Source: Alisma plantago-aquatica (Eukaryota > Streptophyta > Magnoliopsida > Alismatales > Alismataceae). Taken from it: 64,000 nucleotides of DNA. A model generated the notes under the pieces. It ran no database searches, was not told the DNA's origin, and was given only the letters and a program-made list of their open reading frames with translations. Positions 50,140 to 61,214 of the stretch are shown here, piece after piece. The stretch lies in the NCBI GenBank assembly GCA_963693085.1, contig OY856409.1, forward strand, positions 661,105,591 to 661,169,590, written 5' to 3'. A program made the translations under genes and the position numbers. How positions within the stretch are numbered: the stretch's first letter is position 1; each line of letters opens with the position of its first letter.

Positions 50140-51777
50140 ATGCGTGGAGGTGCCGCCGGCGGCCGTGGAGGCCGCGGCGTTGGGCGAGGATCGTTCAACA
50201 ATTCTCAACGTGCGCATCAGGGCTGGCTTAACACTGATGTTTCTGAGCCGTCGGCGTTGCGGGGCGGTGAGGGGAACCAAGAAGACGGGAGCGCCATGGA
50301 TGAAGGAGAGCAGATGGCGGGGCACAACTCAGGCGGAGTTTCCTTCCGCGACGCCGTCACTGGTGGTGTCACGCCGCCGACGATCAAGCCTGCTTCTCCC
50401 GACGCCCTGAAAGCGTCGGATATCCAAGTTGATAAGAGCGGGGTCCTGCCTAATATACGTATCAACCCTAGCGCGCTGACGTCGTTGCTGGAACATGGAG
50501 GTTCGCGGTAGTGGTGAAGGTCGTTGGACTTATTGTTGGATTCACAACGCTAGTCAACCGCGTCATGGCCTTGTGGCAACTCACTGAACAGTTTCATGTG
50601 ATTGACTTGGAGATGCGGTACTTCATCTTTCAACTCAGTAGCAAGGCGGCGTACGAGCGGGCCTTGACCGAAGGGCCATGGACGATCTTTGGGAACTATC
50701 TTGCTGTTCAATCTTGGTCAGCAGATTTCCGCCCGGTCGACCACATCCCCAAGAAACTGGTAGTATGGCTTCGCATCCCAGAACTCCCAGTGTATCTCTA
50801 TCAATATCAGCTCCTAGCAAGCGTCGGCGATGCTGTTGGCAAAACAATTAAAGTCGACACCACCATGCTGTCAGGCCACCGTGGTAAGTTTGCACGGCTT
50901 GCAGTTGAAGTCGACACGCTCAAGCCATTGCTACCGGCAGTCTACCTTAACGGGGAGTACTTCCGTTTGGAATATGAGAATCTACCCACTATTTGCATGA
51001 AGTGCGGTAGAGTGGGACATGAGGAGGCGGCTTGCAACTTCAGTAAGCCCTTCTCCCCTACTGAAGCACCTTCATCATCGGATCCCCCTCTCCTTAAGGA
51101 GGTGCAGTACACGCCTCAGATTCATGCCAAGAAGCCAGAGAAGCGTGCAACCTCTCAAAAGAAGGGAGGGTCAACGCCGTCTGATAGTAAAACTCTGGAG
51201 GAGTCGCCCACTACTGTCAGTGAGGACGCGACCAAGGAACAGCAGCCCCAGTCCACAACTGAAGTCCATGAAGCAACCGGAGAGGAGTGGCAAACTGTCC
51301 AATCTAGGAAGCATAAGAAGAAGGCTAAGTCGAAGCTACACGCACACTCCAGAGCAGGACAAGATCTCCCGCCTAAGGGCCCGCCTGCTGGGAGTAATGT
51401 AACCAATCCGAGCAACACAAGCGTCATCCTTCTTAACGATGACACCTGTGAGGGTCGAACGCAGGAGATGGGAGACACCACGTCGTTCCAATTCACAGCC
51501 ATCGACAATGGCAAGGATGTCTCCCAATGTTCGTTCCACTGGGGGGGGGGACAAAGGTGGAGGCAGCGGAGTACTACTTAGAAACAGAAAAGTCATCTAT
51601 CAGGCGGTCAGCCCTGGTAGAGAAAGAAAGAAAGGAAGGCTTGCCCAATTAGTCGGCAACCTTGAGCAAGGCTCGGCGGCTAAGCGCGCCATTGACTTCA
51701 CCAACGACACGGTACCTTCCGATGATACTATGGTCGACGATGAGCAATCCGTCGGCCTCCGTGCGGCAATTGTTTGA
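50140..51777 (+). pseudogene. L1 ORF1 (DUF4283 and CCHC knuckle), two frameshifts
   Basis: RNA-binding protein of the L1 particle. It starts MRGGAAGGRGGRGVGRG, a Gly/Arg-rich N terminus. After a frameshift near 50485 the DUF4283 domain follows (WRFAVVVKVVG, ...ALTEGPWTIFGNYLAVQSW, RIPELPVYLY), then a zinc knuckle CMKCGRVGHEEAAC (~50995-51036) and a Lys/Ser/Thr-rich tail. A second shift coincides with a run of ten G (51541-51550), after which the first frame is regained and ends LRAAIV at 51777. ORF2 begins 34 bases later. Upstream non-ATG starts are ignored in favour of this ATG. The G-run shift could also be an assembly or sequencing slip. Confidence 0.85.
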
Positions 51778-51811
51778 GTTGCCCACACCCCTTCTCTCTA
51801 TTAGTGTTTTT

Positions 51812-54800
51812 ATGCTGAACATCCTCTGCTGGAATATTCAAGGTGCTTGTTTCAAGAAGAAAATTCGTCTTCTCAAGGATCTCAGAAGAAGACATATGCT
51901 TCATATTATGGCTATTGTTGAACCATGAATAAGTGGGTCCAAGGCTGATGGTGTCATTAAGCAATTGGGTTTCCCTTCTTCTCACCGGGTTGAGGCTGAT
52001 GGCTTTTCGGGTGGCATATGGGTGTTATGGGATGATGCTCGCTGCTCCATCAAGTTCGTCCTCAACCACAGACAATTCATACACTGCTGCATCAATGACT
52101 CCTGGCACTTAACGTTCGTCTATGGTGCTCCTAATCCGGGTAGAAGGGACCTTCTGTGGAATTGCTTGCATGACATCTCCAACTCCATTCATGGTGCATG
52201 GGCTGTCATCGGTGATTTCAACACCATGCTGGACATCTCTGAAAAACATAACGGGCGTTCCTTTGACCGCTGCTCGAGTAGGAAATTGAATTCTCTTCTC
52301 ATGCACACAGGCTTAGCAGACATCAAGGCCAATGGCCCCTTCTATACCTTCAAGCGACCCCAACTCTTAGAGAGGCTGGATCGAGTCATCGCCAATGATG
52401 ACTGGTTGTCTATGGCATCCTCTACATCGGTGACTGTCCTTCCTAGGCTTTACAGTGACCATAGTCCGTTGCTCATTCACGACTCCACACAACGCCAGGC
52501 TCGTAATAAGTCTTTCTGAACTAAAGAGTCTTGGTTGCTGGCCCCTGGATTTAAAGAAGTCATTCTTCAATCTTGGGATCCGACAAAGAACTTCCTCGAC
52601 ACTCTTCCCGCCTTCCGTGAGGCGGCATCTGCATGGGACTCTAAGCTTCATAATTCCAACAACAAACACAAAAATAAAATCATGCAGCGGATAAACAACA
52701 TCCAAGTATCCTCTACCAACTTGTCTCATACTTCTTCTGACTCCACTTTGGAATATTTGCAAGATGAATACAACAATATTCTCCTTCAAGAGGAGGCTGA
52801 TTGGCGGCAGCGAGCTAACATTAACTGGCTCCGTCTTGGCGACGCCAACACAAAATTCTTTCATACATACGTCAAGGTGTGCCGCCTCTTCAACAAGATT
52901 ACAAGGCTCATGGACAACGCGGACAATTGGGTGGAAGATCCATCTTCCCTTAAGTTGCACGTGCGACACTTCTTTCTTGATTTGATGACTGCCCCGCCTC
53001 CTAGCGCTCGCAATACTACTGCTATTGCTAGCTTCATTGGCACCTTCGAGCAGCTTTGCGAGACCACTAGGTGCAACCTTAGCACCCTCCCTTCTGCTGC
53101 TGAAATTAAGCATACCATGTTCATGATGGCACCTAACAAAGATCCTGGGCCCGATGACATCTGTAATTCTTTTGTCCAAAAGCACTGGGACGCAGTTGGC
53201 TCTTCCTTTACTCGCACTGTGCAAGATACCTTCACATCAAGGACCATTGACGGCAGGCTCGCTGACTCCTTTATGTGTCTGATTCCGAAGACCAGACAAC
53301 CCCAAACTTGTAGTGACCTCCGTCCTATTTCGCTTAATAACACATGCTTCAAGTTGATATCCAAGATCATTGTGGAACGCATCAAGCCGCTACTGCAAGG
53401 ATGGATTTCTGAAACTCAATCTAGTTTCCTACCGGGCCGACGCATCACTGATAATATTATTCTTGTCCAGGAGGTTATCCACACCATGCGTACGAGGACT
53501 ACTGGCAAGGCGCTTGCTTGCATCAAGATAGACCTTGCTAAAGCCTTTGATAAGATGAGTTGGGCGTTCATCCACGACACCATCAAGAGGACTGGTATTC
53601 CGGCTGTTTTGGTTAATCTCATTATGAAAATCATCACTAAAGGGTGCACTTTGGTTCTCTGGGAAGGCTGCCCTCTTGAGTCATTCAAAACCTCACAAGG
53701 AGTCTGTCAAGGCGACCCAATCAGCCCCTACATATTTGTTCTATGTATGGAGAGACTCAGTCAAGCCATCTTGCATTCCATAAACCAAGGAGAATGGAAG
53801 CCTATTCGTCTTTCTAGACAGGGCCCAATGTTATCACATGTCTTCTTTGCCGATGATATTCTCTTACTGGCTGAGGCTTCTGAAGGGCAAGCAACAAGCA
53901 TTAACAGAGTTCTCCAAGCTTTTGGGTGTGCATCTGGGCAACAGGTGTCTAAGGCCAAGTCACGTTGCTTCTTCTCTCCTAATACCCCATGCCAAGTCCG
54001 GGATGGTTTCTGCAGGCGCCTTGGTATTCCACACACCAGTGACTTGGGTCGCTACCTTGGTGTTCCCATTCTACATCACCGAGTCAACAAATCAACTCAT
54101 GCTGCAATCATTGATACTATGAAGGACCGTATGACGAGCTGGTCAGCAAGACAACTGTCTCTAGCTGGTAGAATCACTCTTATAAAATCTACTCTTCAAG
54201 CTATTCCCAGCTACACTATGCAATCAGTGCAACTCTCACAAGCGCTTTGTGATAATATTAACAAGCACGTCAAGAACTTTCTTTGGTCTGGCAGCCGATC
54301 CCACCATAGTCTCTCTCTGGTCTCGTGGAAGAAGGTTACTATGGCTAAATCCGATGGCGGCTTGGGCATCAAGGATGCACGGTCTCAGAATCAAGCTCTT
54401 ATGATCCGTAATGTGTGGCGCTTCATAAACAATAAAGATGTTCTTTGGGTTCGTGTTATGCGTAGCAAGTACATGTGCAATGACACACCTATAAAGAAAC
54501 CATGTTCCTCGTTATGGGCTTTTATTAGGAAGCACATGCCAGCCATCCTTCAGGACTCGGACGTAACTATCAATAACGGTGAATCTACAAACATTTGGAG
54601 TGACAAATGGCTTCATGGCCTATCTATTAAAGACATTGACCCCTCTCTTGTGCCGCCGCCCGACCTCGCTGATCTTACTGTCTCAGCCATGGGCATGGAT
54701 GGCAATGGCTGGGATTGGGATTTCATCCATGGCTATCTTCCGAGTAGTTCCTGGCTGCATATTCAGCATGTTTATCCGCCTTCTCCGTCTGCTGGCCATG

Positions 54801-55879
54801 ATACTCGCCATTGGCCTGGGTCGCCTACTGGCCTTCTTACCACAAAATCTACATACAAATGGCTCTGCACGGACATTGAGTTGCCCCTGCCTAGAAAATG
54901 GGACACTATTTGGAGATTGCCGGTTCCGCCCCGTGTTCGCACTTTTCTATGGCTTCTAGTCCACAAGGCGTTGCTCACCAATGTGGAGAAATCCTGCCGT
55001 CATATCCCTGTCAACAGCCACTGCCCGGTTTGTGCAAATGCGAGTGACACCCTGGTGCATGCTCTCCGCGACTGCAATTTCAGCAGGGAAGTGTGGGTTG
55101 CCTGTCGAATGGACCCATCCTTCTTCCTTCTTCCTGAGGATGAGTGGATTGATGTGATCATCTCTTCTAAAGGCACTGACGCTCCATCCATGTTGCCTCT
55201 AGTGGCTTGCTGGGCAATCTGGTCACAGAGAAATGAGTTTGTACACAACAGGAAGCAACAACCTCTCCAACTGCGGGTATCCTTCATCAAGGACTGAGTT
55301 CGAGCCATCTTGGCAACCCCGACACTGTTCTCGACACACACGATGGGATGCAGCCAAACCAGAATTCCCCCTACTTTGAGTGACATTGTTATTTTTGTTG
55401 ATGCCTCTCATCACGCTGAATCCTCTCGCACTGGGATTGGTATTCATGCTGTGGACAGCCATGGAGGCTTCCTTCTGGGCCATGGACTGCCCAGCCATGC
55501 CACCTCGGCATTAGAGGCAGAGATACAAGGCATCATCTGGGCCTTGGAACTCTGCAAAATTACAGGATGGCGTGCACCAACCATTCTGTCTGATGCTACC
55601 TCTGCGGTATCCATTACCACCAAGGCGACATCCGCAACAACCATGTTCCTTCCGCACATGCGCCGTCTTCAGCAGCTCCAGAATGAAGTCAGTCTCACTT
55701 CCATAGGTCATGTTCCTAGAGTGCATAGTAATGTAGCAGACTGTATTGCTCGCTTCTCAATTTCTGCTAGTACTGCTTTCACTTTCCAAAATGTGGCGCC
55801 CCCGTGGCTCACAAGTAATCTAGATGTTAATTTCTCTAACATTTGGCCCGCAGTAGAGAGCGGGATGAATATAATCTGA
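51812..55879 (+). pseudogene. L1 ORF2: endonuclease, reverse transcriptase, zf-RVT, RNase H (1355 codons, three TGA stops)
   Basis: Target-primed reverse transcription enzyme. One frame runs the whole length. An APE-like endonuclease occupies residues ~1-235 (WNIQGA, VEP with the catalytic Glu, VIGDFNTM, SDHSPLL). RT follows at ~490-760 (LIPKT, SDLRPISLNN, IDLAKAFDKMSW, QGDPISPYIF, FADD as the YADD box near 53850). A zf-RVT region (WRLPVPPRVRTFLWLLVHKALLT, CPVC) lies near 1035-1125. A C-terminal RNase H (DASHH, EAEIQGIIWALELC, LSDATSAV, NVADCIAR) lies at ~1195-1310, a trait of many plant L1s. In-frame TGA stops at 51926-51928, 52517-52519 and 55295-55297 cut it into four pieces. Otherwise all catalytic motifs appear intact. 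Confidence 0.94.
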
Positions 55880-56345
55880 TCTCTATGGTTTCCCAAAAAA
55901 AAAGAAGATGCACATCGAAGACCTATATATATTTATCTCAACTAATGCACATGTGTATATGTGTGACCCGATGATTAGCACAACACAAACTATAGTCGTA
56001 TATGTATATTATAACTTAGGTGTATTTTGGTCTTATTTGACACACATGTACCTATATGTATAGAGGAAGTAATACATCATTATAAGTTTAAGCAAATCAA
56101 TGAAAGAGAAAATTAATAGAACCCATGGTTTTAAAGTATAGTTAGCCTCAAATTAATTATTCTGAATGACACATTAATGGATATTTTCCACCTCATTAAG
56201 GGATAATTGAATAAAATTAATAATACAAAGGGGTGAGATGGAAAAATTAATTTGGTATTTCTAAGTTTATTGTTACCAATAAAGATTAATAATCTATACC
56301 TTAATAAATGTGTAACGTTTTCAGAAAGCAAACATGTACATTATA

Positions 56346-56351
<6 letters not shown>

Positions 56352-56426
<75 letters not shown>
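56352..56426. repeat. (TA)n microsatellite, about 37 units
   Basis: Uninterrupted TA repeats inside the 3' LTR. The matching place in the 5' LTR (~46300) has no such array. Confidence 0.95.
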
Positions 56427-56429
<3 letters not shown>

Positions 56430-57697
56430 TTTGGTCTATACTAGTGTATTACTAAATCGGTACTATGTAACATATGAGTATGAATCATTGACATTATGGA
56501 TGAGAATTATGATATCATATGTGGCTACATTTACATAGATGATTACTTATTAATAAACTCAATATGAGATATTATGACAACCAAAAATGATTATTCAATA
56601 TAAAATCCTCTAAGGGCCAAAATGGTAATTTACCCAATAAGAAACAAGAAAGTGATTCCAAGTCAAGAAACATCAAATAACCCTCGTACATTCTCTTTTT
56701 CTAGATTCGCAATACATTAGCATCTTAATCTTTATTCCCACCTTGGTTTGAAAATGCTCAGTTTAAAAAAGGTACTGAATTCTCTATTCTTTATTAAACT
56801 ATTTGTTTCCCTCTTGCCTTTCATTTACGCAATTTTTGCAATAGCGTTGAACCAATTTAATTATGCTTTCCTTCTTGTGGAGGTTCACCACAACTAAATT
56901 TTGAATATTGAACATTATTGAAAAATTGAAATATTGTTAGATTTTTATGTTGGCACAAAATTTGAAATATTGGCTAAGAGATTTGGCTCACTAGATTCGG
57001 CGGGTAAGGACCCCCAACCATGCGTAGTGGATAACGGGCAATTAGAGGTCCCCAAGTACGGGCTACCCCCACATGTGAAGTGTTGTTCTCTCATAGAGGA
57101 GAGAGTGGTAGGGCACCTAGCCACTGGTGAAGACAACATATTAGATTGATTGTGCCGGTAGATAAATCACATCATTTTGAATAATTTTGATATTTTGATA
57201 TTAGTTTTGAGAACAATAATTTCATTTTGAATCTTTGATATTAGTTTGAGAATCTCTTTATTGTTTCTAGTTTCCACTTTGAATTATTGTACACTTTCTT
57301 GAAATTATAATGGTAACTAGATATTCTTTTGTTATTCCAATAGTCCACCAAGCAATTTTACCTAGATTGATCTCATAACTCTTTATTATAAATAGCTCAA
57401 TAAATTGGATTTAGTACCAACCTAGCTGAACCATTATTTTTCCCTTCATGGGGTCCATGTGTGGTTTTATTCTTTTGGGAACTCATAGACATGTGATGCA
57501 AGGATGGATTAGAAGAGATGTGCCGGAGCTGTCCTCTATTGAAGATTAGATAGGAACTAATTCTTATTTTCAATCTTGTAATATTATGTTTAAAAGCTTC
57601 CGCAACTCTGACGTAAAAGCATGATTGTAAAGATTGTTTATAATTCTGATCTTATTTTGTAAATATTCCACCGTAAAGATCGAGTCTTTACACACAC

Positions 57698-60399
57698 CTA
57701 TAGAAACCATTAAAAATTCTGCACACAACAACCTCAACAACTGAGACTCATACACAACAAATACCACAACAAACTTAGATCCCAACATAGACATGGATCC
57801 ATTACATACCCATGAAATTTTAGTGTGGAAACGACATATTTTGAACTGTTCTCGAAATCTTTATTTGAGTTCATTTAAATATTGATAAGATACACCATAG
57901 AGCCTTGATACAACTCTAGATACATAAATAAGGCCCTCCCATAGCCTTAAATTAGACTTTTGACACCATTCATGTTGGAGGTACCTAGAGCAACATGTGC
58001 TCCTAACCATAGAGACCAACATCCCATCAACAACTCCCAACTTCTTAGTTCTTATAACCATCCACAATTGTTCCCACCCTTCTCAAATGTCATAGAGAGT
58101 CAAAAGGACACTAACAAGTTGCTACCAGGCTGATAATGAAGCTAGATAATAAAAATTAGCTCCATGTAGCCACTTTCTCTTATTTTTCATAATAATGGGA
58201 TGGTGTCATAATATAAACTCATGAATACCTATTTTTTTACCATTCTCTACATTCCCACACTCCCTTGTCAAAATATTTCTAAAATATCAAACTTTATAAT
58301 GATTTCAACACTCATGTTCATTCTTTGCTTGGCACCTTCCTATTGCATAACATGATGCCTTACATAGAGCTTTGGGTGAACAATATTAACCTTTCATAAA
58401 TTGCACATTATGGTTTATTCTTGCTTTCTTAAGTTTTCCATGAATTAAATTAGCAAGACTCCTTATTTTGGATTTTATGCCTGAGTGATACTTCCATGAT
58501 TTTGTCCCTTTTTGAGGTTCTCATGTAATAATTTCATTGGAGACAACACTAGAGTTGCTTCCACCCCGAGAAACAAACCCACAATTAATTTCTTTGAGTT
58601 TTGAAGGCCTCACTTTCTAGACATGGAAATAGCCCATGCTTGTTAAAGCACATAAGGGATTTTTCATCATGAGTGTAAGATCTCATGATCATTTGACATG
58701 ATCAAATAACATCCATATGTAGACGTGTAACTTACAAATGATACTTATGGTCTTTTACATCATCCATCTCTTGTATAAATAATTGATTTACCTAAATTTA
58801 TATGTAAGTGGCTTACATAGTAGGCATGTAACTAATACACACCTACATATACATATAAAAATGTATCTGATATCATGGTACAATGCCTCTAACCTTAGGC
58901 ATTTTAGAGCTTCTGAACGTATGCGTGCTTACCATCCATGCTTACTTAGGATCATTCTTTCTTTCTTCAGTCTTCATGATTTATTAGTGATAAAATTTTA
59001 TGTTTACAAAGGTATTTTGTATTGGAGTGTAAATGGCTTGTGCATGTACATGTTTCAGCTTTTGAATTAATGTTTTGTTGATGACAAAACGATCAACTAC
59101 AAAGGATATCTTGCACATGCATGGATTTGATGCACAACTATACATTGTAGGTGTCAAAATTAATTATTTTAGGGAACAACGTGGGTATAGTTTTAAAATA
59201 GGTTGTTAAACCTACTTCCACAAATATAATTGTACTTTTGATTAGATGATTACACAACTTATTAAATAAATGCATCATTGGATTTTTACTTACCTAATAT
59301 ACATGTTTGCTATAGTTTTTGTATAACTTATGAATAGTTTGCCTTAATTGTACATTTTGTTGCTTCTCACATTTTAGTTAAACCATTTGCAGACAACACA
59401 ATAGACGTCCTACAACACCAAGTACGGAAGGGTAAAAAACATACTATTCTGCTTAAAAAGTGTCTAGATTAATGCTCGTAGTAGAAGGGCCCATGTGAAA
59501 GAGGCTAGTAATTAACCTAGAATGGTCTCACTCATTGTACTTGATGTTGGTTGTAATAGTCATACTCAGGAGGTATTAAGGGTAGTACCCATAGATGGTG
59601 ACATCAACCCCCTAATTAGAGTAAATAAAGTTGTAACTTTAAATAAGTTAGGACAACATTTTTAACCTATGCCAATGCAGGTGTGGAGATATTGCCAAAT
59701 TTCTGTCACAATTCCTTATTCGTTAAAGTTATTTTCATATGTGAAATCATGTACTGAAAGGGAAACATATTCAACCCCTTTCTCAAATTTCAGATTTTTT
59801 GAAAATTAAAATATTAAAAAAATTCTTTTTCAATTTTCCATTTTTTTTAAAATAGTACCTTTTTTGAAAATTAAATAACATTTTAAACATTCAAATATAT
59901 TCAAAAACAAAAACCCTTTTGAAAACTTAAAATACAATTTTGAATTGAAATGGCTTTCAAACATTGGAACCTTTTTAGATATCAAGCTTCCTTTTTAAAG
60001 TTTAAATCCTTTTTGCAATCATATCCTTTCTCAAAAAATCATTTTTAGAGTTCAAATCCTTTTAAGAGTCATATTTTTAAAAAAATATATAAAATTTTCA
60101 ATTTTGAACTTTTTGAGAGTTCAAGCTCTCTTTGAAAATTCATCTTCATCATTCTGAATTCTTTCAAAACTCACAAAGTTTTTTAAAATTAAACTATTTT
60201 TTTAAATCTAATATGTTTTTTAAAAACCATAATCCCTTTTTTTTGAACAAGCTATTAGCTTTTGTTTAATCTACTACAATTAGAGCAGAGATCAAAGATT
60301 AAAGAATACAACATAATGAAATAAGATAGATTACTATCAAACCCTTATTACATTGAGAAACTAAGATAAAAAAAATGTAATCGTAATTCATATCAGTCT
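57698..60399. other. Unassigned AT-rich sequence, with a TTTTGAAAATT-like stretch at ~59790-60240
   Basis: No gene, RNA or known element recognised. From about 59790 the sequence is dominated by A and T runs built on TTTTGAAAATT and its complement, which look like old low-complexity repeat. Short open frames here lack any motif I know. Confidence 0.5.
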
Positions 60400-61130
60400 T
60401 TACTGGAGCATCATCCGTTTCAATATTTATTTTTAACGTCATTGCTTCTGAAACATCTGAATCTTTGTCAGGGAACTCAACTTCTTGTTACCTCCCTTCC
60501 CATCTTTGTAGTGGTTGAAGTTGAATTCTTTTTATCTAAAGTGATAGGGTACTCATCACCTTATTAATCATCTACATATGGTTGCCATTCAAATCAGAGA
60601 TATCCTGACATGAATAGAGAATTTAATTATTTAATCTCTCACTATCAACTGTAGTTGAGAATCCTACAAATTTCCTCTCATGTCTATGATTTTAGTAAGG
60701 ATTAGACTTCATATTCCCTGAGATGCTTTTAGTCTACCTTCCCATATTTTAGAAGATGGTCTTGGTTGATATTTTTCTATAGAGATAAAAGTTGATTTAG
60801 GTGATTTCAACGGATCAATCTCTTTGGAATTATAACAAAAAAGGGCCTCTATATTGAGCTAGTGAATGACGACTTTGTCTGCATCCAGATCTACCACTGT
60901 ATGAATAGCTTTTTTGATTAGCTGTTCGGGTTCCTCAATAGCTTGATTATGTTTTGGTTCCACTTGTTTTGATTTAGTATGTGGGTCTATACTTTCTTGG
61001 TTGTAGTGGTGACAAAACAACTCGGTAAGGCAACATAGGCTTCAGATAGAGTTGTCTCCTCCATGTGTTACACTTCCTCTTTAAGAGATGCAAACTTGTT
61101 GATATATCCTTCACTACATTAAATAGAAGC
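60400..61130 (-). pseudogene. Unidentified, badly decayed coding-like stretch
   Basis: Read from 61130 down, the minus strand gives protein-like segments broken by stops and frameshifts: GYINKFASLKEEV, TTLSEAYVALPS, EEPEQLIKKAIHTVVDLDAD (~60930-60875), SKEIDPLKSPKSTFISIEKY, PSSKIWEGRLKAS (to ~60721), and after more shifts EFPDKDSDVSEAMTLKINIE (~60475-60420). Composition and codon-like phasing differ from the AT-rich sequence around it. I do not recognise the family. It could be a host pseudogene fragment or part of an old element. It lies just left of a gypsy LTR. Confidence 0.4.
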
Positions 61131-61214
61131 TACTCAACTAGATTTTTTTAATGAACCTTTAAGAATGTATGGTCTTTCCATAATAAGTACACCAATTTCC
61201 TCATTGTTATTTTG

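Larger units (their letters stand above)
50062..55921 (+). mobile_element. Near-complete plant L1 LINE with 19-bp target duplication
   Basis: AGAAGATGCACATCGAAGA is repeated exactly at 50062-50080 and 55903-55921. Between them (50081-55902) are a T-rich 5' edge, ORF1, ORF2 with endonuclease, RT and RNase H, and an eight-base A tail. It is clearly GC-richer than the surrounding LTR. The intact target copies and short A tail point to a fairly recent insertion, though the reading frames are damaged. Confidence 0.96.
44163..57692 (+). mobile_element. Non-autonomous LTR element with 3.4-kb LTRs and a 729-bp interior
   Basis: The LTRs at 44163-47579 and 48309-57692 (the latter split by an L1) both run TGTAA...TCTTTACA. 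A primer site follows the first, and a purine tract (AAGGGGTGGAGAG, 48295-48307) precedes the second. A perfect target duplication CACAC lies at 44158-44162 and 57693-57697. The interior of 729 bp has no coding capacity, so the element must have relied on proteins from another element. I cannot assign it to copia or gypsy. Confidence 0.92.
48309..57692 (+). repeat. 3' LTR of the miniature-interior element, split by an L1
   Basis: 48309-50080 plus 55922-57692 align end to end with the 5' LTR. The L1 and its target copy lie between. It keeps many CpG sites in the block at 48770-49930 and has gained a long TA microsatellite. Confidence 0.92.

Noticed and set aside
52367..53224. 285-codon minus-strand open frame
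   Set aside because: Antisense shadow of L1 ORF2, which has all the expected domains on the plus strand.
56252..56538. Tyr/Ile repeat proteins
   Set aside because: Translation of the (TA)n microsatellite.
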